Assembly (NCBI GenBank): GCA_026193295.1
Contig: JAPHSB010000107.1
Span: 1 to 10,404 of the forward strand
Length of the DNA: 10,404 bases
Origin: Lysobacterales bacterium
GTDB taxonomy: Bacteria; Pseudomonadota; Gammaproteobacteria; Xanthomonadales; SZUA-36
Direction of reading: 5' to 3'
Positions 1 through 8,290 of this stretch are shown one piece after another (the first letter of the stretch is position 1; each line of letters opens with the position of its first letter). The notes beneath the pieces were generated by a model, which saw nothing but the letters and a program-made list of their open reading frames with translations, was not told the DNA's origin and searched no databases. A program made the position numbers and the translations under genes.

Positions 1-27
1 CCGGCGGTCAACCCTATCTGTTGAGGC

Positions 28-933
28 TCAGCCTTGCCCCCGGACATTGGTACGGCCCGGCCGCGCGTTCTTCTCGATGAACTGGATGACCTGGGCCGCT
101 ACGTCCTTGCCGGTCGCCTTCTCGATGCCCTCGAGACCGGGGCTGGAGTTCACTTCCATCACCACCGGGCCGTGATTGGAGCGCAGCAGGTCGACGCCGG
201 CCACGTTGAGCCCCATGATGCGGGCCGAACGCACCGCAGTGGAACGCTCCTCCGGCGTGATCCGCACCAACTTCGCCGAACCGCCGCGGTGAAGATTGGA
301 GCGGAACTCCCCTTCTTTGCCGCTGCGCAGCATGGCCGCCACCACTTTGTCGCCGATGACGAAGCAGCGCAGGTCCGAGCCGCCTGCTTCCTTGATGAAC
401 TCCTGCACCATGAAGTTGGCGTTGAGGCCGCGGAAGGCCTCGATCACGCTCTCCGCCGCCTTGCGGGTCTCGCCCAGCACCACGCCGACGCCCTGCGTGC
501 CCTCCAGCAGTTTGATCACCACCGGCGCGCCGCCGACGAAGTCCAGCAGGTCCTGGGTGTCGTCGGGCGAGTGGGCGAAACCGGTCACCGGCAGGCCGAT
601 GCCCTTGCGTGAGAGCAGTTGCGAAGCCCGCAGCTTGTCACGCGAACGGGTGATGGCCACCGACTCATTCACCGAGTACACGCCCATCATCTCGAACTGG
701 CGCACCACCGCCGCGCCATAAAACGAGACCGATGCGCCAATGCGCGGGATGATGGCGTCGACGCCATCCACGGGCTCGCCTTTGTAGTGAATGCTCGGGC
801 GCATGGTGGTGATGTTCATGTAGCAACGCTTATGGTTCAGCACCAGCATCTTGTGACCGCGCTCCTTGCCGGCCTCGATGAGGCGTTTGGTGGAGTAAAG
901 CCTGGGATTTGCCGACAGGACAGCGATTTTCAA
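28..933 (-). CDS. rimK: RimK, ribosomal protein S6--L-glutamate ligase
   Basis: RimK is a cytoplasmic ATP-grasp ligase that adds glutamates to the C-terminus of ribosomal protein S6; the E. coli enzyme also makes poly-alpha-glutamate. The 301-residue product has the usual RimK length. The N-terminus MKIAVLSANPRLYSTKRL is typical of the family. The ATP-grasp core follows: K100 in RSRDK, K141 in VVIKLLEGTQGVGV, VQEFIKEAGGSDLR near 176-189, the RSGKEGEFRSNLHRGG loop at 203-218, and metal ligands D248, E260 and N262 in GVDLL and MEVNSSPGLEGI. The start codon is TTG. It is supported by a GGAG ribosome-binding site 7 nt upstream and by the fit to the family N-terminus. It is the last gene of a three-gene operon, 33 bp after the M14 peptidase gene. 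The last dozen residues (ARPGRTNVRGQG) look like a variable tail. Confidence 0.96.
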   Translation of the reverse strand: MKIAVLSANPRLYSTKRLIEAGKERGHKMLVLNHKRCYMNITTMRPSIHYKGEPVDGVDAIIPRIGASVSFYGAAVVRQFEMMGVYSVNESVAITRSRDKLRASQLLSRKGIGLPVTGFAHSPDDTQDLLDFVGGAPVVIKLLEGTQGVGVVLGETRKAAESVIEAFRGLNANFMVQEFIKEAGGSDLRCFVIGDKVVAAMLRSGKEGEFRSNLHRGGSAKLVRITPEERSTAVRSARIMGLNVAGVDLLRSNHGPVVMEVNSSPGLEGIEKATGKDVAAQVIQFIEKNARPGRTNVRGQG

Positions 934-940
934 ATCAGTT

Positions 941-944
941 CTCC
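941..944 (-). promoter_or_regulatory. Ribosome-binding site that fixes the TTG start of rimK
   Basis: On the minus strand GGAG lies 7 nt before TTG at 933-931. No ATG is at this position, and the TTG gives the exact N-terminus expected for RimK. The site therefore decides the start. Confidence 0.75.
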
Positions 945-966
945 AAATTTATCGGTTATGGCCTGC

Positions 967-2019
967 TCAGGTTTCCAGCAGGTCGGACTCGACCGTACGC
1001 CGCAGGGCCGGGTCATGAATGGTGGCGAATTCTTCCACGGCGTTCTCCGCTCGTACCACGCTGCGGAAGGCCGCGAGGTGAAACAGTGCGTCACCTTCGT
1101 GCGCCAGGGGTAAGCGGCTGCAACCGATTACTATACCATCGAACGGCGCGAGCACCGCGTCCTCGCGGTCGCCCAGCGGATCGCTGATCAGCGCCAGGCG
1201 GTCGTTTTCCTTGACCCGGCTGCCGAGTTCGACCGGCCCGGTGACGATGCCGCTGGATGGCGCCCGCACCCAGCTGGTGGAGCGGGCCATCACCGCGTGA
1301 CTGATGGTCTTTCCGCGCCCCGGGGGCAACATGTCCAGCTTGCGCATCACCTGCAGGATGCCGCGGATGCCGGCGCGAATGCAGACTTCGTCGAAACGCA
1401 GGGCTTCGCCGGCCTCGTAGATCATCACCGGGATGCCATGCCCGGCGGCACAGGCCCGCAACGAGCCCTCGCGCATATTGGCGTTGACGATGACCGGCGC
1501 GCCGAAGGCCTGGGCCAGTTCGGTGACGGCCGGATCGTCGAGATTGGCCCGGATCTGCGGCAGATTGGAGCGGTCGATGGCGCCCGTGTGCAGGTCGATG
1601 CCGAAATCGGATTTCAGCACGACTTCCTTCAGGAAGGTGTTGGCCAGCCGCGCCGCGATCGAACCCTTGGGGCTGCCCGGAAACGAGCGGTTGAGGTCAC
1701 GACGGTCGGGCAGGTAACGCGACTGGTCGAGGAAACCATGCACATTGACGATCGGCACCGCGATGACCGTGCCCCGCAACGACTTGATCGACGGGCGCTT
1801 CAGCAGTCGCCGGATGATCTCCACGCCGTTCAGCTCATCGCCGTGAATGGCGGCGGAGATGAACAGCACCGGTCCGGCGCGGCGGCCGCGGATGACCTTC
1901 ACCAGCATGTTGAGCGAGGTGTCCGTGTACAGCCGGGCCACCGGCAAATCCACGGTAACCCGTTGCCCGGGCCGGACTTCGACTTCACCGATCTTCAGCG
2001 GTTTGTGATGTGCTGTCAT
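967..2019 (-). CDS. Succinylglutamate desuccinylase/aspartoacylase (AstE-like M14) family metallopeptidase
   Basis: The 350-residue product belongs to the AstE/AspA branch of the M14 zinc carboxypeptidase fold, cytoplasmic hydrolases that cleave amide or N-acyl bonds. The zinc ligands are visible: H59 and E62 in AAIHGDELNGVE, and H144 in GIDLHTGA. RRDLNRSFPG at 106-115 supplies conserved substrate-binding residues, and a beta-rich C-terminal part (about 265-345) resembles the extra domain of this family. The ATG at 2019 is chosen because AGGA lies 7 nt upstream and TAHHKPLKIGEVEVRPGQ is a plausible start; the open frame further upstream only overlaps the protease gene. The start follows the protease stop by one base, so coupled translation is likely. 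Its place between a retropepsin-like protease and RimK argues for glutamate-tail hydrolysis rather than arginine catabolism (inference); no other ast gene is present. Confidence 0.88.
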   Translation of the reverse strand: MTAHHKPLKIGEVEVRPGQRVTVDLPVARLYTDTSLNMLVKVIRGRRAGPVLFISAAIHGDELNGVEIIRRLLKRPSIKSLRGTVIAVPIVNVHGFLDQSRYLPDRRDLNRSFPGSPKGSIAARLANTFLKEVVLKSDFGIDLHTGAIDRSNLPQIRANLDDPAVTELAQAFGAPVIVNANMREGSLRACAAGHGIPVMIYEAGEALRFDEVCIRAGIRGILQVMRKLDMLPPGRGKTISHAVMARSTSWVRAPSSGIVTGPVELGSRVKENDRLALISDPLGDREDAVLAPFDGIVIGCSRLPLAHEGDALFHLAAFRSVVRAENAVEEFATIHDPALRRTVESDLLET

Positions 2020-2020
2020 G

Positions 2021-2485
2021 CTAGCTTCCTTTCTTCTTTTTCTTGCGGGGCTTTTTGCCCACCAGGTAGGACCGGGCCGGATCCACGGTGGCCCTGCCGG
2101 CAATCGCGGTGCGGCCCAGCAACATGCGGAACAGCATGTCGTCCCTGGCGGTCAGCGTGAATTCCGCCCGCCAGGTATGGGGCCCGATGACCACGCCGGT
2201 CGCGATCACCCAGCGCATTTCGCGATGCCCCCCGGAATCGCTCACCATGCGCCGGTCGATGACGTCCGCCATGCACTGGACAACCGTCTCTTTGTCACGC
2301 TGGATCGGGTGCAGTTTGAAGCGCACACGCTGCCGTCCGCCCTGCTCGAGTTCTTCGATCTCGAACGCGTGCAGCGCCGAGGTGCGGGCGCCGGTATCGA
2401 CCTTTGCCTTGATGCGGTCGATGCCCAGCCCGGGCAGGCTCACCCATTCGCGCCAGCCCAGCACGGTCAACGGTTCATGATTCAT
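2021..2485 (-). CDS. rimB: RimB-like retropepsin-type aspartic protease (formerly 'ATP-dependent zinc protease', PF05618)
   Basis: This 154-residue protein shows the family signature: LGWREWVSLPGLGI at 9-22, then the retropepsin active-site turn KVDTGARTSALHA with catalytic D30. MLLGRTAIAGRATVDP near 128-143 matches the second conserved block. A single DTGA motif implies an obligate homodimer, as in retroviral proteases. The family's old 'zinc protease' name is not supported by any zinc motif here. In Pseudomonas a protease of this kind is encoded with rimK (rimABK) and opposes RimK modification; I rely on memory for that link. The C-terminus is a basic tail, KKPRKKKKKGS, whose codons also hold the ribosome-binding site of the next gene. 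An in-frame TAG four codons upstream fixes the start at or near 2485, yet no good ribosome-binding site precedes it. It is the first gene of the operon. Confidence 0.88.
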   Translation of the reverse strand: MNHEPLTVLGWREWVSLPGLGIDRIKAKVDTGARTSALHAFEIEELEQGGRQRVRFKLHPIQRDKETVVQCMADVIDRRMVSDSGGHREMRWVIATGVVIGPHTWRAEFTLTARDDMLFRMLLGRTAIAGRATVDPARSYLVGKKPRKKKKKGS

Positions 2486-2515
2486 GCAGGCATGCTAGCA
2501 GATTCATTACCACTC

Positions 2516-2543
2516 GCGCTTCAGCTGAAATGGAGCTGAGCGC
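2516..2543. repeat. Inverted repeat in the divergent gap between the rimB-like gene and the metallopeptidase gene
   Basis: Arms GCGCTTCAGCT (2516-2526) and AGCTGAGCGC (2534-2543) pair over 10 bp with one bulged T and a 7-nt loop. A perfect 10-bp palindrome, TTCAGCTGAA (2520-2529), lies inside the left part. It could be an operator for one or both divergent genes or a leader hairpin; the sequence does not name a regulator. Confidence 0.4.
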
Positions 2544-2574
2544 TGGTAGCCCGCGCATTCCGCAATTTGGGGTC

Positions 2575-2603
2575 TTGTCGGCCGCGAAACAGACCCATAC
2601 AAT
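2575..2603 (+). promoter_or_regulatory. Candidate sigma70 promoter of the YgjP-like gene, predicted leaderless
   Basis: TTGTCG (2575-2580) and TACAAT (2598-2603) are separated by 17 bp, with 4 of 6 and 5 of 6 matches to the consensus. Transcription would begin near 2610, the A of the ATG, and no Shine-Dalgarno sequence is present upstream. This fits a leaderless mRNA. Confidence 0.45.
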
Positions 2604-2609
2604 CCGCGA

Positions 2610-3359
2610 ATGACGCCTCACCGCTCACGTTACGGGCCACTGCGGCTCGAAGACCGGGTCATCGACTACGAGATCGCCCGCCGTGCGCGCGTCACCCGGC
2701 GCATCCACCTGGAGTTGAGCGAGCGCGGCGGCCTGCGGGTGGTCGCGCCGCGGCGCATGAGCCAGCGGGATATCCACCACACCTTGCTGAGCAACCCGAC
2801 CTACGTGGCCCGGTTTCTCGACCGGGCCCGCGAACAACAGGCCACCCAGGCGCCATTGCGCTATGTCGATGGCGAGAAGCACTTGCTGCTCGGGAAGCGC
2901 TACCCGCTGGACATCTGGCGGGCGAAGGACGTGCGGCCACGCCTCGAGTGGATGCATGACCGCATCCGGTTGACTTTTCCAGAGGCGCCGGAGGTCGAAG
3001 CCGTGCGCGATCTGCTGCTGAAGGGTTACCGGCAGCGAGCGCTGGATGACTTTGCCGAAAGGCTCGAAACAATATGTGCGGATGCACCCTGGACGCGCCG
3101 TCGTCCCCCGCCGATGCGGCTGCGGCGGATGAAGGCGAGCTGGGGTACCTGCTCGGCTGAAGGCGTGATTACGCTGAACCCGCTGTTGCTCAGGGCGCCG
3201 CCGGAATGCATCGACTACGTGATCGCCCACGAGGTCTGTCACTTGCGCCAGCTCAACCACGGGCCGCGGTTTTACGCCCTGCAGGATCAGCTATACCCGG
3301 ATTGGCGCGAAACGCGGCGGCAGCTGCACGAAAAAGGCCATATCTACCTGCAACTGTAG
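2610..3359 (+). CDS. YgjP-like (DUF45/SprT-like) zinc metallopeptidase
   Basis: This 249-residue protein belongs to the YgjP/DUF45 group, often labelled 'M48 family metallopeptidase'. The zincin motif HEVCH is at 207-211 with a third ligand H217 in LNHGPRFY. Upstream is the diagnostic block MKASWGTCS at 174-182, then GVITLNPLL and IDYVIAHEVCH. The N-terminal half (YEIARRARVTRRIHLEL and the VVAPRRMS region) is the family's beta-rich part; the usual Trp near the end of that part seems replaced. There is no signal peptide or membrane segment, so the protein is cytoplasmic. E. coli YgjP is about 167 residues, so this is a longer version. Its substrate is unknown; a nucleotide hydrolase activity has been reported for E. 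coli YgjP, which I recall without certainty. The gene ends in CTG TAG inside a REP-like repeat. Confidence 0.87.
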   Translation: MTPHRSRYGPLRLEDRVIDYEIARRARVTRRIHLELSERGGLRVVAPRRMSQRDIHHTLLSNPTYVARFLDRAREQQATQAPLRYVDGEKHLLLGKRYPLDIWRAKDVRPRLEWMHDRIRLTFPEAPEVEAVRDLLLKGYRQRALDDFAERLETICADAPWTRRRPPPMRLRRMKASWGTCSAEGVITLNPLLLRAPPECIDYVIAHEVCHLRQLNHGPRFYALQDQLYPDWRETRRQLHEKGHIYLQL

Positions 3360-3377
3360 GACCGAATTCATTCGGGA
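3354..3377 (+). repeat. REP-like element, left copy
   Basis: CTGTAGGA is followed by CCGAATTCATTCGG, which can form a 5-bp stem with a TTCA loop. The TAG (3357-3359) is the stop codon of the YgjP-like gene. Six T residues follow at 3382-3387, so on the plus strand the hairpin may also act as a weak intrinsic terminator. Confidence 0.65.
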
Positions 3378-3446
3378 AGTGTTTTTTGCTTGCGGGGAGG
3401 CGCCGGGTGCCCTGGTGGCGGACACGCTCAAGACGTCCCCGTGCGC

Positions 3447-3474
3447 CAATCGGCTGTTCCCGACAGCCCGATTG
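3447..3474. repeat. Apical hairpin of the REPIN-like element
   Basis: CAATCGGCTGT (3447-3457) pairs with ACAGCCCGATTG (3463-3474) across a TCCCG loop with one bulged C. It would form the tip of the long palindrome, although its last two bases also belong to the inner inverted pair. Confidence 0.5.
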
Positions 3475-3516
3475 TCCGCCAATAGGGTATCCGGCACCTC
3501 CTGCGGTAGTCCTTGG

Positions 3517-3540
3517 TCCCGAATGAATTCGGTCCTACAG
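3517..3540 (-). repeat. REP-like element, right copy
   Basis: This is the exact inverted copy of the left element. Read on the minus strand, its GTAG head supplies the TAG stop (3537-3535) of eda. Confidence 0.65.
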
Positions 3541-4155
3541 TTGCGCGGCTTCGGCAGCGAGTTCCGTGATGCGGTGCCAATCGCCGGCCGCGATCGCTTT
3601 TTGGTCGAGGAGCCAGCTGCCGCCGACGCAGGGGACGGACGGCAGGGCCAGGTAGTCCGGGGCGGTGGCGGCCGAAATACCACCGGTTGGGCAGAACTGG
3701 AGTTCTGGCAGGACCGAGCTGAAAGCTTTCAGCGCCGCGACGCCCCCCGCGATGCCGGCCGGGAAGAACTTGACCGCCTGCAAGCCGTGTTGTGACCAGT
3801 GGGCCGCTTCGCTGACGGTTTGTACGCCGGGCAGGTAGGGCACCCCGCGCATGCGGCAGACCTTGAACACCTCGTCCGAGCGGCCGGGTGAAACCACGAA
3901 CTCGGCGCCGGCATTCATCACCTGCAGCGCTTCCTGTGCGGTCCAGACGGTACCGGCTCCGACGCAGATACCGCTGACCTCGCGCCTGATATCGCCGATC
4001 GCTGAGAGCCCTTGCGGAGTGCGCAAGGTAATTTCGATGATGGAAATGCCGCCGTCCAGCAGGGCGCGGGCCAGGTCACAGGCGCTGACACCGGCGCCGA
4101 TGACCGCCACCGGGATGACCGGTGAGCGCTCCAGGATGGGGATGATTCCGGTCAT
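3535..4155 (-). CDS. eda: KDPG aldolase (2-keto-3-deoxy-6-phosphogluconate aldolase)
   Basis: Eda cleaves KDPG to pyruvate and glyceraldehyde-3-phosphate, the last Entner-Doudoroff step; the family can also act on 4-hydroxy-2-oxoglutarate. The 206-residue product is a class I TIM-barrel aldolase of normal length. Catalytic residues are visible: E41 and R45 in IEITLRTP, GAGTV at 66-70, the Schiff-base lysine K129 in AVKFFPA, and the phosphate-binding PTGGIS at 156-161. The ATG at 4155 overlaps the edd stop as ATGA, and a perfect AGGAGG lies 7 nt upstream inside edd, so the start is secure and coupling likely. The same frame stays open far upstream inside edd, but that extension is arginine- and glycine-rich and not part of the enzyme. 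The final QL stop lies in the right REP-like arm. Confidence 0.96.
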   Translation of the reverse strand: MTGIIPILERSPVIPVAVIGAGVSACDLARALLDGGISIIEITLRTPQGLSAIGDIRREVSGICVGAGTVWTAQEALQVMNAGAEFVVSPGRSDEVFKVCRMRGVPYLPGVQTVSEAAHWSQHGLQAVKFFPAGIAGGVAALKAFSSVLPELQFCPTGGISAATAPDYLALPSVPCVGGSWLLDQKAIAAGDWHRITELAAEAAQL

Positions 4156-5978
4156 ACAGTGGCCTCCTGCAAAGGCGATCCGCCTTCCTCCGCCGATCGC
4201 GCCTGGGCGCGGAACAGGCCGAATAACTCGCGGCCCAGACCATAATCCCCTCTTCCGTCCGGTCCCGGCGCGCGGTCGCGGCCGAGCAGGGTGACCTCGC
4301 CTACTTGGGCCTCGAGCACCCCGGCGTTCGCATCCACGCGGATGATGTCGCCGTCTCGCACGTGCGCCAGCGGCCCGCCGGCCACGGCCTCGGGCGAGAC
4401 CTGGATAGCCGCCGGCACCCGGCCGGAAGCGCCGGACATGCGGCCGTCGGTAACCAGCGCCACCCGCAGGCCGCGGTCCTGCAGTACGCCCAGCAAAGGG
4501 GTCAGCATGTGCAGTTCCGGCATGCCGTTGGCGCGCGGGCCCTGGTTGATGATCACCACCACGACATCGTCCGTGAACTCGCCGGCCTCGAAGGCGGCGA
4601 TCACCTGGTCCTGGCCGGAGAATACTCGGGCCGGCGCCTCGATGACGTGGTGTTCGGCGTCCACGGCCGACACCTTCATCACGCAGCGGCCCAGGTTGCC
4701 GGTCAGCAGGCGCAGGCCGCCCGTGGCGTCGAAGGGTTGATTGGTTCCGCGCAGCACGTCCGTATCGAGCGACTGTGCCGGGCCTTCTCGCCACTGGACT
4801 TCGTCTCCGACCAGGAACGGCTCCCGCAGGTAGTGCCGCAGTCCCGGCCCGGCAATGGTGACCACGTCTTCGTGCAGCAGCCCCGCCTTCAGCAGTTCCC
4901 TGATCATGAACGGAATGCCGCCCGCGGCCTGAAAATGATTCACGTCGGCGGGGCCGTTTGGATATATCCGTGCGAGCAGGGGCACGGCCTCCGACAATTC
5001 TTCGAAGTCGCCCCAGTCGATGTGGATGCCCGCGGCCCGCGCGATGGCGACCAGGTGAATTGTGTGATTGGTGGAGCCGCCCGACGCCAGCAGGCCGACC
5101 ATGCCGTTGACCAGCGCGCGCTCGTCGACGACCTGTGCTACGGGCGTGTATTCGCCGCCCGCATGGGTCATTGCGACAGCCCGCGCCGCGGCCGCCCGCG
5201 TCAGGGCATCGCGCAGCGGGGTGTGGGGGTTGACGAAGGACGTACCGGGCAGCTGCAGACCCATGAATTCGAGCACCAGCTGGTTGCTGTTGGCGGTGCC
5301 GTAGAACGTGCAGGTGCCTGGGCTATGGTAGGACTTCGACTCGGCTTCGAGCAGTTCGTCGCGGCCGATCTTGCCGGAGGCATAGGCCTGGCGCACCTTG
5401 GTTTTTTCGATGTTGCCGAGGCCGGATACCATGGGCCCGGCCGGCACGAAGATGGCCGGCAGGTGGCCGAAGCTGAGCGCGCCCATCAGCATGCCTGGCA
5501 CGATCTTGTCACACACCCCGAGAAAGATCGCCGCGTCGAACATGTTATGTGACAGGGCCACCGCTGAGGCCATGGCGATAACGTCGCGGCTGAACAGCGA
5601 CAGCTCCATGCCCGGCTGTCCCTGGGTCACGCCGTCACACATGGCCGGCACGCCGCCGGCGAACTGGGCCACGCCGCCCGCCTTCCAGGCCGCGTCCTTG
5701 ATCAGTGCCGGAAAGGCCTGCAGTGGTTGGTGCGCGGACAGCATGTCGTTGTAGGCCGAGACAATGGCCAGGTTCGGCCGCTGCTTACCCTTCAGGGCCA
5801 GCTTGCCCTCGGCGTCGCAGGCCGCGAAGCCGTGCGCCAGGTTGCCGCAGGACAGCTGACCGCGATGCGGTTCACTCTGCTGCGCCTCCGCCACCCGCTG
5901 CAGGTAGCGGGCCCGATCAGCCGCGCTGCGTTGGCGGATGCGCTCGGTGACGGTCTCGATCGTTTGGTGCAGTGCCAT
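4152..5978 (-). CDS. edd: Phosphogluconate dehydratase
   Basis: Edd dehydrates 6-phosphogluconate to KDPG using a [4Fe-4S] cluster. The 608-residue product has the family's normal length and belongs to the IlvD/Edd superfamily. Expected cluster cysteines are C114 in PAMCDGVTQGQPGMELSL, C156 in GVCDKIVPGMLMG and C223 in GTCTFYGTANSNQ. The C-terminal part carries NQGPRANGMPELHMLTP and VTDGRMSGASGRVPAAI, conserved blocks around the active site. The ATG at 5978 has GGAG 6 nt upstream. It begins 46 bp after pgl stops, the only sizeable gap within the operon, and ends overlapping eda by 4 bp. Specific Edd features, including the KIVPGMLMG form of the motif and the eda neighbour, separate it from dihydroxyacid dehydratase (IlvD). 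Confidence 0.97.
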   Translation of the reverse strand: MALHQTIETVTERIRQRSAADRARYLQRVAEAQQSEPHRGQLSCGNLAHGFAACDAEGKLALKGKQRPNLAIVSAYNDMLSAHQPLQAFPALIKDAAWKAGGVAQFAGGVPAMCDGVTQGQPGMELSLFSRDVIAMASAVALSHNMFDAAIFLGVCDKIVPGMLMGALSFGHLPAIFVPAGPMVSGLGNIEKTKVRQAYASGKIGRDELLEAESKSYHSPGTCTFYGTANSNQLVLEFMGLQLPGTSFVNPHTPLRDALTRAAAARAVAMTHAGGEYTPVAQVVDERALVNGMVGLLASGGSTNHTIHLVAIARAAGIHIDWGDFEELSEAVPLLARIYPNGPADVNHFQAAGGIPFMIRELLKAGLLHEDVVTIAGPGLRHYLREPFLVGDEVQWREGPAQSLDTDVLRGTNQPFDATGGLRLLTGNLGRCVMKVSAVDAEHHVIEAPARVFSGQDQVIAAFEAGEFTDDVVVVIINQGPRANGMPELHMLTPLLGVLQDRGLRVALVTDGRMSGASGRVPAAIQVSPEAVAGGPLAHVRDGDIIRVDANAGVLEAQVGEVTLLGRDRAPGPDGRGDYGLGRELFGLFRAQARSAEEGGSPLQEATV

Positions 5979-6024
5979 GGTTTACTCCATCCTTCGACGC
6001 AGGGTTCTGAGTCAGGGTTTGGGG

Positions 6025-6718
6025 TCAGGGCGCCCAGAATACGCGCACCGGAACGCGCTTCTGGCGCAGCACGCAGCGCACCGGGTACTCCCCGGCGTCA
6101 TCGCCGGCGGCGGCCGCTTCGTAGACGGCCCGCTTGTCCGGCCCGAAGATCAGCAGGTCGATGCGGCAGGTTGCCAGCAGGGCCGCCGGGGTCAGGCTGA
6201 CCCGTTGCGTTCCGAGCCGCGGTACGTTCAGCAGGGCCAACGGCTCGGGGCTGCGCAGCGCCGCTTCGAGCTCCGGCGCGCCGGGGAACAGCGACGCCGT
6301 GTGCCCGTCCGTGCCCATGCCCAGCACCACTGCGTCGAACGACAGCGGCAACGTCTCCGCCAGTTGCGGCAGGTTGGCGGTCGAGCCGCTGGCCGGCAGC
6401 AAGCCGCGCAGACTCGCGCCGGAGGCGGGACCCTGCAGCAGTTCGCGGCGGATCATCGCCTCGTTGCGGTCAGCGTGATCCAGTGGCACCACGCGCTCAT
6501 CGCTGGGCAGGACGGTGATGCGCTCCCAGGACAGTGGCAGCCGCCGCAAGTGGCGAAAAAACGCCACCGGTGATGTGCCGCCGCTGACCACCAGTGTGGC
6601 TCGGCCACGCGCCGCCAGCGCGTCGGTCAGCGTTTCGCAGACCTCACTGGCCAGGCTGGCACAGGCTTCTTCGCGGGTATCGAAGCTCAGCAGGCGGGGT
6701 GCGATCGGGCCTGTCACG

Positions 6719-6729
<11 letters not shown>
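6025..6729 (-). CDS. pgl: 6-phosphogluconolactonase (DevB/Pgl type)
   Basis: Pgl hydrolyses 6-phosphogluconolactone, the product of Zwf, to 6-phosphogluconate. The 234-residue protein is of the DevB family, related to glucosamine-6-phosphate isomerases, and not of the E. coli beta-propeller (YbhE) type. Motifs in order are VVSGGTSPVAFF (47-58, phosphate binding), LPSDERVVP (74-82), NEAMIRRELL (89-98) and GMGTDGHTASLFPG (137-150, including the catalytic region). The ATG at 6729 overlaps the last 11 bp of zwf, and there is no clear ribosome-binding site, so re-initiation after zwf is the likely mode of translation. The order zwf-pgl-edd-eda places it between its substrate-forming and product-using enzymes. 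Confidence 0.95.
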
Positions 6730-8200
<1,471 letters not shown>

Positions 8201-8227
8201 TTTCAAATCTCTGTGTGTCCTAATATG

Positions 8228-8242
8228 TGTAATAATACTACA
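8228..8242. promoter_or_regulatory. Predicted HexR operator 1 (zwf-proximal)
   Basis: TGTAATAATACTACA is a near-perfect 15-bp palindrome with TGTA and TACA ends and an AT core. It matches the HexR consensus described in other gammaproteobacteria (approximately TGTARTWWWAYTACA, from memory). It lies about 30 bp before the zwf ATG. Confidence 0.75.
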
Positions 8243-8290
8243 TAGAAATTGAATTTATGGGGAATTTATTACGTTATATTATTGCAATTG

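Larger units (their letters stand above)
3351..3543. repeat. REPIN-like long imperfect palindrome between convergent genes
   Basis: The outer arms, 3351-3377 and 3517-3543, are perfect 27-bp inverted copies. Each contains a GTAG head followed by the small palindrome CCGAATTCATTCGG, the form of RAYT-associated REP elements. A second inverted pair further in (3399-3424 and 3473-3498) matches at 21 of 26 positions, and four of its five mismatches are transitions. The whole 193 bp can therefore fold into one long stem-loop. The layout fits a REPIN/BIME or a decayed MITE. No transposase is nearby. Both arms include the stop codons of the flanking genes. Confidence 0.75.

Noticed and set aside
8..24. 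Small hairpin (TCAAC/GTTGA) after rimK as a terminator.
   Set aside because: It has only a 5-bp AT-containing stem and no T-run, and the window ends there.
2020..2103. Extension of the AstE-like gene to an upstream start inside the protease gene.
   Set aside because: The added residues do not resemble the family, and the ATG at 2019 has its own ribosome-binding site.
3378..3516. A small gene or ncRNA inside the palindrome between the metallopeptidase and eda genes.
   Set aside because: No start with a ribosome-binding site and no coding pattern is seen. The inverted-repeat structure accounts for the sequence.
4156..4794. Upstream extension of the eda frame that would fuse about 213 residues to the aldolase.
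   Set aside because: The extension is Arg/Gly/Pro-rich overlap with edd. ATG 4155 has an AGGAGG site and gives the exact family N-terminus.
4305..5552. Long open frame (about 415 codons) on the plus strand opposite edd.
   Set aside because: It is a mirror of the GC-rich codon pattern of edd, with His/Gly/Ala/Arg-rich sequence and no recognisable domain. edd on the other strand is fully explained.
6011..6030. Direct repeat GTCAGGG between pgl and edd.
   Set aside because: It is a 7-bp repeat that includes the pgl stop, too short to separate from chance in GC-rich DNA.
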